The position numbers and the translations under genes were made by a program. Shown here piece after piece: positions 9,014 to 21,500 of a DNA stretch of 64,000 nucleotides (position 1 is its first letter; each line of letters begins with the position of its first letter). The stretch comes from Channa striata. Taxonomy: Eukaryota > Chordata > Actinopteri > Anabantiformes > Channidae. The notes under the pieces were generated by a model, which worked only from the letters and a program-made list of their open reading frames with translations, searched no databases and was not told where the DNA came from. The stretch spans positions 5,466,932-5,530,931 of the forward strand of contig CM065169.1 in the NCBI GenBank assembly GCA_033026295.1, written 5' to 3'.

Positions 9014-12000
9014 GTAAGCTGAAGTTAACGTTATTTATTGAATGTGATGTCGTGGCTCAGCTGCTTTACTTTAGCTGGCTAGTGTTAGCTTAGCAGGCAA
9101 CCAAATGAAGTGACTTTCAAAAGATGATTACGGGTTTTGTACTAAGGCACCGTAGGCTTAGCTGTGGTGGGTCTCTATATAGAATGATGGTCTGACCAAC
9201 TGCCTGACGCCTTTTTTTTTTTGCCTAGTAAGGGTGTTGATGTGCTGCACTGCTAACTATGGCTAGCTGACAGTTGTGTGTGACACAGCCTAATCTTTGT
9301 GCAGGTATCAATTAGATTCAATTCAATTCAACTTTATTTATATAGCGCCAATTTACATGGTCATCTTAATGCAGTTTACATAATAAGGCCAAGACTATAC
9401 AAACATTTAAAGAAAACCCAACAAATCCCCCTTGAGCAAGCCATAGGCAACAGTGGAGAGGAAAAACTCCCTTTAACAGAAGAAATCTCCTGCACAACTA
9501 GGCTAAGGGTGGGTGGCCATCTGCCTTGACCGGTTGGGGTGAGAGGAAAGTGGAAAGAGAAAATAACAGAGCAACAAAAGTTGGGCAGGTTAGTAGGACC
9601 AGTAGCTGTGCACTGAAAGACACACAGCGCCAAATCCGGGGACCCCTGATTACAGGGACAGAGAGGGGGAAAGCTTGAAAGTATGACAGTATGATGTTGA
9701 CACTTTTTCTGTCGTGTTTTTGTAGCTTCAGTGTCATAAGTGCATACAGTTATCTAAATCAATTGTAATAATAATAGTACATTATTGTATTTTTTTTTCT
9801 GCACGTAAAATTCAGCAGAATTATACCTTTAATTGTGTTGCAGGGTTGTATAAGTAAGTCCAAGTATGGCAACACATAGCCTGATCAATCTGTAAAGGGT
9901 TTGAAAAGTGGCCATTGACACACAACTTGTTTCAGTGGCATGCCAAATTTCTAGTCACTGGGCACATGTTTCCACGAATGTAAAACTGTATAATTTGCTT
10001 TTGACAGATGCCAGGTGAAATGCAGTGTGTAACTCTTTTAGAGAGGCTAATATAGGAATTCAGTCACAGCTAATATAGGAATTTTCTTAGAGACCAAAAA
10101 GTGAAATTAGTGTATTATAAAATTTAGAAGTTAAGCTAAACAATATTCCTAAAAGAAATGGTTTTATATAAAAAGGCTTTCATAAAAAAAAACAACTGAA
10201 AATTGTTAAATATAACAGCAAAATCTATTTTTAAGCTACTTAAATGATCAATTAATGGAATTTTAGAATTTATTTAAAAATGCATTAAGAAAGGATTTAA
10301 ACTAAATTTGAGAGCACAGGTGGAGCAGGCTGAGGTTGGGGGTAGGTAAATAGTTATAATCTGCAGGTCTTGGGGAGCTTATAAAATACACATACACTCC
10401 TAGTAATTTTGGGAGTAAGGTTGGATGTCTATAGCAAAAGCGTATCCTTTTTTTTTTTTTTTTTTGATCGACTGATTGATCGACTGTATGCCTGTTTTTC
10501 TCCTGCTCAACTTCATCTTCATCCATGTTTTATAGTGAAAAGAGAATTAGGACGTCTCAATTCTCAGATTTAGGCCAAAGAAAACCACAGTGTGTGTGCC
10601 ACTGCCACATTACAGTGTACAGTATATGAAACATTAATTTAAGTTACAGTTATTAATAAAGACAAAAATAAAAATTTACAGCAGTAGGCTACTTGTTTAG
10701 CCAGACATTCTCAGACTGCATAGAAGAATCCAGACAGCCAGTCTGAGCCCTCAACCATAACATTGCAAACTATGGTACTGACTACAGCATCTCTTCCAAG
10801 GTCATAGAAATATATTTACCTAATGAGGCGCCCGAAGGATTGTTCTTAGCCTGACAATTGTACCTTCCCTTTTCTCGTCTTCATCAGCAGTGTTATTTTA
10901 CATACTGTATCATCAAAATTAGTACTCTACGTGGCAGACAAGGTTTCGCCAACACCATAACATAGTCCTTGGTTTGTTTAGATTTAGAGAAAAATAATGC
11001 CTTTGTGGCTGTACTATATGCTGGCTTTTAGTGTATTCAGCACAATCATTCAGGTCAACAGCATTGTTTCCAGAAAGCAATTTTGTATCATTATTAAATG
11101 CACTTTTTCTGAATACAATAAACAAATTTATACTATAATTGGTTTCAAATGTAAATTTTTGAATCATCAGGCAGGTACCCTGACTAGATTATTTTTTTAA
11201 TAGCATACAGATATTTCATTTGTTTTCCTTTAAATCTGTAGAAGCCTCAAATCCTCAGGGAGGTGGCTGCCTGTCAAGGAACACACAAGGTTCATTTTAC
11301 ATGAACAATTGACCTATACAGACTACATTTCTGTTTTGGCTGTCTCCAAGCAGAACTCATTGGCTGCATAGCCCTTAAATAATAAACCCCTTGTTACGTC
11401 CCTAAACATGGCCCATTAGGAAAAAATGTGAATTATGTTTGGATCAAGGGAGACGCACCGTCCCAAACATTAGCAGTGTGATTAAGGCCTTTGCACTTGA
11501 TTAGTCATAGTTGAGAGATGAACCCTGTCCTGCTGACTATAATGTAGTGCAGATATCCAAATGTATGTAATTATGTGTAAATAAAAATGTAATTCAAGTG
11601 ACTAAAGTTATCATTAGAAAGGGATAAAGGTGTAGATAAGGTTGGTGCCACAGATCACGTTATGTGAGCAAAACAAATGCAAACTTTACCCACAACAAAA
11701 GCTGCTCATCCTGTGTGGAAAAGGTTTAATGACACACAGCACTCATGTGCTACATAATAAGGTACATATGCATGTTACGTTAATTATTTCTTAAGGTGTA
11801 AAATTGTACATTTAGGCTCCTATCTGTAAAGTCTGTTTTGCAGGTTTACAAGGTTCCTATTACTATAATCTGTGTACGAACATATGGGTTTTTGGAGATT
11901 AATATCCTATCTTGACCAGATACTTCACAAAAAATCCAAAATGGCTGCCTTAACATTTCACAAATTATTCCATGTAAACACGATGTCGTTGAAGGTAGAC

Positions 12001-15000
12001 AAAGTTTTTGTCAACTCAAAGACTTTAGTATTACAATGGCATTAGCTTCCAATGGTTATAAGCTGCTGGTTCTTTGGTTAAGACTCCATGGTTAGAATTA
12101 ATGTTACGTGTCACAGCTGCTTTGTGACATTATTCTACAAAACATCATTATTTTACCAACATGTGTTCTTTTTCATCTTACTTTGCTATTGTTAACTGCA
12201 TTTTATCTGAACCCATGAACAGGTTTATTCCAGTAATTTAATCATTTGAGAGTACTGTGCTATCCACTCCACTATTCCTAGAATTTAGTAACATCATAGT
12301 TATATCTATATATAGCCAAATTATACATGTTTACCTCCCTAGTCTCTTAAAAATGTTGGTTTTGTTTGTAGAGGTAGTAGATTTTAGCCCTGAAGACATT
12401 CAGCCGTCATTACTGTGTGTTGCAGCTTAAAGTAAATTACCTCTCTCACCTATATTAGGTGAATAAGAATCAGGCTTAGCTCGGAAAAAGAATTTATACT
12501 TAGCCCTCAATAAAGTTAGAACAGCATATTATTCATCACTAATAGAGGAAAATCAGAACAACCCCCGGTTTCTTTTCAGCACTGTAGCCAGGCTGGCTTA
12601 GCGCCATAGTTCAGTTGAGCCTAGTATTCCCTTAACGCTCATGACTTTCTTTAATTGGAGAAAGAAATCCCCGGACCCTCACCTCAAATACAACAGAATT
12701 AGAATAATCAGTAAGGATCTTCTTCTGGCTTCAGATATTGGACTTGACTCTATACTACTTCTGTTAGATCTTAGTGCTGTATTTGACACCATTAATCATA
12801 AAATGTTATTACAGAGACTAGAACATGTAATTGGGATTAAGTGAACTGCACTAAATTGGTTTAAATCTTATCATCAGATAGAGTCCAATTTGTGTATGTC
12901 AATGATGAATCTTCCACGCACACAAAAGTTAGTTGTGGAGTTCCACAAGCCTCCTTGGACCAATACATTTTACTCTATATATGTCTCCCCTTGGCAACAT
13001 TATTAGAAAACACTGCATACATTTCGATTGCTACGCTGATGACACGCAGTTATATCTATTTATGAAACCAGATATAACCACTTTCTAATCACCCCAACCG
13101 TTCAAGGCAGATGGCCGCCCACCCTGAACCTGGTTCTCCTGGAGGTTTCTTCTGTTAAGGGAGTTTTTCCTCTCTACTGTTGCCTATAGCTGCTCAAGGG
13201 GGATTTGTTGGTTTTCTCTAAATGTCTGTATAATCTTTACTTTATCATGGAAAGCTCCTTCAGATGACTTTGTTGTAAATTGGTGATACATACATTGAAT
13301 TTAAATTGAATTGAAAAAAAATAAATAAGGTCATAACCTATGATTATGATGATTAAATGACTACTTGGCTATTTTTTAAATTCCTAAGCCGAACAACCAG
13401 TGACCAAATCAAGTTTTAAGCACGTTTTGCATGAAATTTGAAATGATTAATTAATTAAAATTAATTTCAATGGTAGGTTTATTTGAACAGTGAGAGACAA
13501 CAATGACAAAAAAAATCCAGAAAAATGTGTTTCAAAAAGAGCTATAAATTAATTTGCATTTCCATGAAGGAAATAAGTATTTGGTCCCCTATCCGTCAGC
13601 AAGATCTCTAGCTCCCAGGTGGATCTTATACAGGTAACGAGCTGACATTGGATGGGGCCATGTACCGTCAAATGTTGGGTGAGAACCTCCTTCCCTCAGT
13701 CAGGGCATTGAAAATGGGTCGTGGTTGGGTATTCCACCATGACAATGATCCAAAACACACGGCCAAGGCAACAAAGGATTGGCTCAAGAAGAAGCATATT
13801 AAGGTCATGGAGTGGCCTAGTCAGTCTCCAGACCTTAATCCCATAGAAAATCTGTGGAGGGAGCTGAAGGTTCGAGCTGCCAAACATGAGCCACGAAACA
13901 TTAATGACTTGGAGAGGATCTGCAAAGAGGAGTGGGCCAAAAACCCACCTAAGATGTGTGCAAACCTTGTGGCCAACTACAAGAAACTGTTGGCAATCAC
14001 AGAGGTCAGCTAAGGTTTTGCCACCAAGTACTAAAGCACGTTTTTCAAAGGGATCAAATACTTATTTCCTTCATGGAAATGCAAATTAATTTATTAATTT
14101 TTTTGAAACGCATTTTTCTGGTTTTTTTTGTCATTGTTGTCTCTCACTGTTCAAATAAACCTACCATAGAAATTATAGACTGATCATTTCTTTGTTAGTG
14201 GGCAAACTTACAAAATAAGATGGGGTTCAAATAATTTTTTCCCTCACTGTATCTGTTCTTACTAAACATTTAAACTTTGTTTTGTCTACATGTTATTTTA
14301 GAAAATAACAATTAAGTAATGTATTGTTAATAAAAAATATATTTTTAAGTAAATGTGTCACAAAACTGTATTTAAAAAAAAGATGAGTTGATAAAAGGAA
14401 GTTTCTGATATGTACAAGTTTATAAAATCCTAATAATAAGCCCCAATATCTTTATTATTTTCTTCCTGTCCACAGCCTCCTTTTAAGATTTACAGATGAC
14501 ACATTTGACCCAGAACAAGCAGCAACAATAGGTGAGTTACAGCATCTAAATTCTGTAATGTAGAAAATAAATCAGTAACATGTATATTGGTGGTGGCAAC
14601 AGCAACAGTCATCCGTTCAACAGGGTAAAAATGATAAAAAAAAAACTTTAAAGTTGAGGTTAATGTTTTTTCCCAACAACACATTACCTGGATAGTGATT
14701 TTGAGTGCTGCTTATATTAACAGTTTGTAATTTGTGATGATGAGTCTGAGTGGGTAAAACATATTTAACTGGTCTGTCTTTCAGCAGTTTATATTTTTAC
14801 ATGCACAACTGTTAAGATGAGTTGTGCATGTTTCACAAACCCCAGCCATCAGTACCAGTTTTGCAGGTGCTGTGTGTAGCAGGTGACAAAATAAAACTTC
14901 ACTGCTGTGTAACAACACACAGTCCTTTACTCTGCTCATTTAAGACAACTTTGTTCTGGTCATTTAATTAAGTTTTTGATGAGAGGTTGAATCTTAATCT

Positions 15001-18000
15001 AGCCACAGGAATTGCAAGCCAGTAACTTCTGTGCCTGTCCCAAGCCCAGATAAATGGAGAGGGTTGCGTCAGGAAGGGCATCCGGCGTAAAACTTGCTAA
15101 GTACAACCATGCGAGTCATCCATACCACTTTCATACCGGATCGGTCGAGGCCCGGGTTAACAATGACCGCCACCGGGTGCCGGTGGAAATTGGACTACTG
15201 TTGGTCGAAGAAGGAGAGGAGGCAGAAGCGTTCGTGGACAGAGAGAGAAGGGGAAAGGTAGGAGCTTAGATCTGAGAGTAGGGACTCTTAATGTTGGCAC
15301 CATGACAGGGAAAGGTATAGAGCTGGCAGACATGACCTAGAGAAGGAAGGTAGATGTACTGTGTGTGCAGGAGACGAGGTGGAAGGGTAGTAAAGCACGT
15401 AGTATTGGAGGAGGATACAAACTGTTCTACCACGGTGTGGATAGGAAGAGAAACGGAGTTGGAGTGATCCTGAAGAGGGAGTTTGTGAAAAATGTTCTAG
15501 AGGTGAAAAGAGTCTCAGACAGGGTGATGAGCCTAAAGCTAGAAATCGAAGGGGTGATGGTGAACGTAGTCAGTGGGTATGCTCCACAAGTTGAGTTAGA
15601 AGAGAAGGAAAGATTCTGGAGTGAGTTTGATGAGGTTGTAGAGAGTATCCCCAGAGGAGAAAGAGTAGCTGTTGGGGCAGACTTCAATGGGCATGTTGGT
15701 GAGGGGAACAGAGGTGATGAGGAGGTGATGGGCAGGTTTGGTGTAAAGGAAAGGAATCCAGAAGGACAGATGGTAGTGGACTTTGCTAAGAGGATGAAAT
15801 GGCGGTAGTCAACACTTACTTCCAGAAGAGAGAGGAACACAGAGTGACATACAAGAGTGGAGGTAGGAGCACACAGGTGGACTACATTCTATGTAGACGA
15901 GGTCATTTAAGAGAGGTTAGTGACTGTAAAGTGGTGGTAGGAGAGAGTGTAGCCAGACAGCACGGCATGGTGGTGTGTAAGATGACTCTGGTGGTCATGA
16001 AGAAGAAGAGAGAAAAGACAGTAAAGAAGACCAACTGGTGGAAGCTAAAGAATGAAGAAACTTGTGAGGAATTCAGGCAGAAGTTGAGACAGGCTTTTGG
16101 TGGTCATGAAGAGCTTCCAGATGACTGGGAAACTACAGCAGAGGTAATAAGGGGAACAGGTAGGAAGGTGCTTGGTGTGTCATCTGGAAGGAGGAAAGAA
16201 GATAAAGACACTTGGTGGTGGAATGAGGAAATACAGGAATGCATCCAGAGGAAGAGGTTGGCTAAAAGGAAGTGGGATGTAGAAAGGACTGAGAAAAGTA
16301 GACAGGAGTACAAGGAAGTGCAGCGCAGAGTGAAGAGGAGGGTGGCAAAGGCCAAACAGAAAGCTTACGATGAGCTGTATGACAGGTTAGACATGGAGGA
16401 AGGAGAGAAGGACTTGTACAGGCTAGCCAGACAGAGAGATAGGGATGGGACAGATGTGCAACAGATAAGGGTGATTAAAGACAGACATGGAAAGGTGCTA
16501 ACAACCCAGGAGAGTGTGCAGAGAAGATGGAAGGAGTATTTTGAGGAGCTGATAAATGAGGAAAATGACAGGGAAAGAAGGGAGGAAGATGTGGCTATTG
16601 TAGAGCAGGAAATAGCAGAGATTAGGAAGGATAAGGTGAGGAAGCCTCTGAAAAGGAAGAAGAGCGGAAAGGCTGTTGGTCCTGATGACGTGCCTGATGA
16701 CGTACCTCAGAAGGAGCTGCATTGTGTCTTTGTGGATTTAGAGAAGGCGTATGACAGGGTACCGAGGGAGGAGCCGTGTTACTGTATGAGGACGTCGGGA
16801 GTGGCAGAGAAGTACGTCAGAGTAGTCCAGGACATGTATGAGAGGAGCATGACGGTGGTGAGATGTGCCGTAGGTCAGACAGAGGAGTTCAATGTGGCGG
16901 TGGGACTACACCAAGGAACGGCTTTGAGTCCCTTCTTGTTTGCTGTGCTGATGGACAGGTTGACAGATGAGGTCAGACAGAAATCTGTGATTTGCAGTGA
17001 GAGTAGAAAGCAGCTGGAGAGGTGGAGGTTTGCTCTGGAAAGAAGAGGCATGACAGTCAGTCGTAGCAAGACAGAATACATGTGTGTAAATGAGAGGGAG
17101 CAAGGTAGAATCATGAGGTTACAGGGGGCTGAGGTGAAGAAGGTGCAGGAGTTTAAGTACTTGGGGTCAACAGTTCAGTGTGATGGGGAGTGTGGAAAAG
17201 AGTTGAAGAGGCGAGTGCAGGCATGTTGGAGTGGGTGGAGGAATGTGTCAGGAGTGTTGTGTGTTGTGTGACAGTTGAGTGTCAGCAAGACTCAAAGGAA
17301 AGGTGTACAGGACAGTGGTGAGACCAGCTCTGCTCTATGGGTTAGAGACAGTAGCAATGAGAAAGAAACAAGAGGCAGAGATGGAAGCAGCAGAGATGAA
17401 GATGTTAAGGTTCTCCTTAGGAGTGACAAGGATAGAATAAGGAACGAGCTCATCAGAGGGACAGCGCATGTTGCCTGTGTTAGCAACAAAGTCAGAGAGG
17501 CCAGATTGAAATGGTTTGGACATGTGCAGAGGAGGGAGCGAGAGGACGACCAAAGAGGAGATATATGGTGTCCCCGGATTTGAAGCTGTGTGTCCTCCAG
17601 TGTGCAGCTACTGGTCCTACTAACCTGCCCAATGTTTTGTTGTTGCTTTTGTTGCTCTGTTCTTTTCTCTCTCCACTTTCCACTCACCCCAACCGTTTAA
17701 GGCAGATGGCCGTCCACCCTGAGCCTGGTTCTGCTGGAGGTTTCTTCCGTTAAAGGGAGTTTTTCCTCTCCACTGTTGCCAAGGCTTGCTCAAGGGGGAT
17801 TTGTTGGCTTTTCTCTAAATGTTTGTATAGTCTTGACTTTATTTTGTAAAGTGCCTTGAGATGACCTTGTTGTAAACTGGCGCTATATAAATAAATTGAA
17901 TTGAATATATGGACGTTCTAACAGAGGACATGAGGTTAGCTGGTGTCGGAGAGGAAGATGCCCAGGATAGAGTGAGGTGGAAACAGATGAATCGCTGTGA

Positions 18001-18464
18001 CAACCCCTGATGAGAAAAGCCGAAAGAGGAGTAGTAGTAGTAGTAGTAGTAGTAGTGTGAGATGTTGAATCTTGAAACTGTCAGACACAGCTGCTGCAGA
18101 GCCCCCAGTACAAACAGATATTACATTCCACCCTGCCCCTGCTCACACATACAGATTCACCTCAACTTAAATGTGAACCAAGTTAGAAAGACAGACGGGC
18201 ACAAGTTACTTACTCAGGACCTAGTTAGTTATTAGAAATATATTGCAAGAAGTCGATCAAATGATTCATTTGCATAGCAGGCAAAACCCTATATTGGGCT
18301 TAAAATATAAGCTTGTAGTCTGCCATAATCGTATGAATACACATTTACATTATAGAAAGAACTGTTACCCATATTTGTTATAACCGAACTAGCTTAACTG
18401 CTATTTTTATGTCATTGCTAAATCTTTTTCCAGAAAGTTTTCCGATATCTCACAAAAGTGAATA

Positions 18465-18514
<50 letters not shown>

Positions 18515-21500
18515 CTTGTAGATACTACTGAGTGAGGGCCGAATTTAATTTTTTAACAACAGAGTGAGGACATTTTGTAAAGTGAGGGCATTATCACAGT
18601 TAGGGTGTTTTATATTTAACACTTAAATGAAAATATTCAATACACCAACATTAACTATGACCTCATTAATAGATAAACTTAGCCTAGATTAACCCCTATC
18701 TGAAGAAAACTGTCCACTCTAAGTTTAATGAAGCTAAAATGTGGGGCAGAGCTATTGCACTGGATTGTATGAACTTATTATAACAATCTCAATCATAGGT
18801 ATTTGATTTGTATATGATTTGTTAATATATGTAAAGGTGCTAGAAGCAAGTGTATTAAGTGTAAGTGTATTAACATAAAAATGCATCCATACCCAGAACA
18901 GGGGTTATTGCTCACAAAATTATTGATATTATAGTAATTTGAGTACAACTTTGTAAACAATTGTGCGGCAGCAGTCCGTTAGCTCACTAAAAAGTATGTC
19001 ACAGCCAGTATTCAGATTACCTTATGCTCTTTTCCTCTCCTGAATTCTTTTTTTGTCTGTTCTTTTTTGAATTATCCAGCTATTGTATGTCGTCTGTCAA
19101 ATCTGACAGTCAAAAAACTCCAACTTAAAGTCAGGAGGTTTTGTTAATCCAACACTATGTACGCTCATTCGTCAGTATTGGAACAATACACAGTTCAGAA
19201 CACGCAATTTCATGCAGCTTGCTAGCGCAATGTGTCCATGTTGACCTTCGTCCACCACAACAATAAAACCACCATGTGGTATTAATAGGGCTGGGCAATT
19301 AAAAAAGTTAAAATTATTGGATGGAAAATCTGCCTGTAACCAGAGATTTTTGATCAATAAATGTATCTGAATCATCTCCACTGTCAACCAATTAGACCTC
19401 AGTAACTGGCTAGAGTTGCAGCTGCTCTCTTTCATAGTGGGACTCTAATATGCTAAATTTCAATGCTATTTATCAGCAAATGCCATTGCACAAAATATCC
19501 AGAAAGGAGTCTCATGTTTAGCCTGTGCTGATGAAATGTTTCCTGGTTAAAATGACTGAAGTGACCAGTGGCATTCATTTCAGCTTTAATAAATGAGCAT
19601 TACTTCCCTAAAATACTTGCTGGTTAAGTAGCCCTGGTTAGTTAAGTAGCACTGTAGCCCGGATGTTTGTCCTTTGCAAAAGATTGTGCAGGAAGATGCT
19701 CCATTGTGTGCTTCTCTACACCTGTTGTCAACACAGCTCCAGAAAATCCAGAGTAGGTATATATGTTCACTCTATATCATGCCATAAGTCATATTCTCCC
19801 AGTTACTGTTAATGTATTATTATTGAGCGTATGAATGTAATATTCTTTAACCAGGGCTATCAGTTTGGCTCGAGAAGCTCCTGAAAAATGCAGTCAGTCA
19901 GATAAAGTACAATATAACACAAATTTCAATATAGATACAGATGCAAATGAATACAGAATAAGATGCAGAAAATGTGATTGGGACATTGTTGTGTAGTGGA
20001 AGCCTACAACACATATCTATATCTCCAAACTTGCATGTTGTTTCCATCATTAATAGTGTTGCCTATATAAGCCATATTTATTGATAACAATTAATATATA
20101 TATCACAGTAGTATTTTTGGAGATATTACCAAGCATTGTGGCACATTTAGTGGATGAAAATCTCATGCACAGTAACTTTTGCCTTAAATTAACTGCTCAA
20201 ATACCAAGTAACTAGCTTGCATGAGCTGTTGTGTGGTAGAGATAGTATTTGTCATACATCCTTACCCTGTCTTCATGTCACATTTCTGCTCCACAGCTTT
20301 GGCAGTGAACTTCTGTCCAACCCCACCCCCCACCACCCACCCCCACCCCCACCCCACCCCCCCCCAAAAAAAAAAAAGTCTGTCAGAAGTGTATGTGAAT
20401 GGCAGGGGGACAATATTATTATTTTCATGTAAATGTCTTTTCCTTCGGGACCTGGCAGGAAGTTGTAGGGGCGAGTCATTGCCGTCTGAACCATTTTACA
20501 GGTGATGGATTTTTATTTTTTCATAAAGGCCAGTATCGATTTCAGTTTAAGACATTAAAACACACTGTGCTTTCATGGTTGATATGATTACACAGTCACA
20601 CTGTAATTTAAGCACAGCTGATGGGATGGGAATACCACCAGTCAGTATAGCTGGGGTTAACAAGAGTTTAGAGACATAGTGGGTGATGTATGTTTTTACA
20701 GTTCATCACTGATAATTATTGCCTCTTTCCACCATATAATATTCTTGGCAGTAATTGTCGAAACCTGTAACAGTCATTATATTTGGTACTGTAGTAAGAT
20801 GAAGTCACACTAAAATAATGTAATGGCAGGATGAGTGATTGACTGTCTTCACTGTCTAGGAGTTGACTTCAAAGTGAAGACCATTTCTGTGGATGGTAAC
20901 AAGGCAAAGTTGGCAATATGGGTAAGTAACTATCTCTGTGGTGATTATGTTACCATACTACCAAATATGTGGCTTATGTATATTACTCAGAACATAGACA
21001 TTGTCTCCTCCATAACTACAATGTCAAGTCGCCAGAAGATGGCGCTTATGTGACACTATTTCTAGCTACATGCGCCTTGAGGGACACAGGCCTTTTAGTT
21101 TTTTGTTTTGTATTCTTTATTAAATGTATTCACATAGAGGAATAGAAAACAAGGCAAAAACATGACAAAAGCAAAAAAATCTGGACAGGTAACATTTGAA
21201 GTCAAGAGAAACAAAATAAACATCTTTGAACGATAAACAAAAAATAATTCATGTTATTTTTGTGTGGGTATTTAATGCACATAAGGGCTGCAGGAATCAT
21301 AAAGCCAAAATAATGAAAAATAACAATTTCAATACAGTAATGGTTACAGCCATGCTGGTAACAACCACAGCCAGTGACAACAATATATTCTGAGAGTCAT
21401 AATTGTGAATCAGTGGGTTTCTGTGTCTATGTTCTCAGATACATTTTGAAAAGAGCTGTAAACTGAATGTTTGTGACTTCTTTGACTTGTTTTTTGTTTG

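Larger units (their letters stand above)
9014..14475. other. rab18 intron 1
   Basis: About 5.5 kb. It carries an L2-like LINE tail on the minus strand (9311-9672), a poly-T run (about 10448-10465), an internally deleted L2-like copy (12505-13313) and the Tc1-like remnant (13464-14251). The stretch 9673-12504 shows no exon or element I can name. Confidence 0.8.
15014..18056 (+). mobile_element. RTE-clade LINE (BovB/CFDP2-like), degenerate, with nested insert
   Basis: It encodes an AP-type endonuclease (QETRWKG, VSGYAPQ, GADFNGHVG, STQVDYILCRR) and reverse-transcriptase pieces (HCVFVDLEKAYDRVPREE, GLHQGTALSPFLFAVLMDRL, EFKYLGSTVQ, RLKWFGHVQRRE). A single-base frameshift near 15797 separates the endonuclease frame from the long frame 15799-17271. 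RT sequence is deleted at about 16690-16705, and again near 16980 where the FADD catalytic motif should be. The 3' end carries the hallmark gaaaagccgaaagagg and a (TAG)n tail at 18031-18056. An L2-like copy interrupts it at 17579-17904. It cannot encode a working enzyme. Confidence 0.9.
14532..20859. other. rab18 intron 2
   Basis: About 6.3 kb, dominated by the RTE LINE with nested L2-like insert (15014-18056). It also holds a perfect hairpin (14799-14831), a long GT run (18467-18513) and a C-rich tract (20319-20365). Between 18514 and 20318 I recognise no exon; a short motif near 19287 (gggctgggcaat) looks like degenerate transposon sequence. Confidence 0.75.

Noticed and set aside
13648..14013. 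121-aa functional transposase gene
   Set aside because: It lacks the DNA-binding region and first catalytic Asp, and begins inside the protein.
15799..17271. 490-codon open frame as a host gene
   Set aside because: It is RTE-type endonuclease/RT sequence with lost catalytic segments and an RTE 3' tail downstream, so it is a mobile-element remnant.
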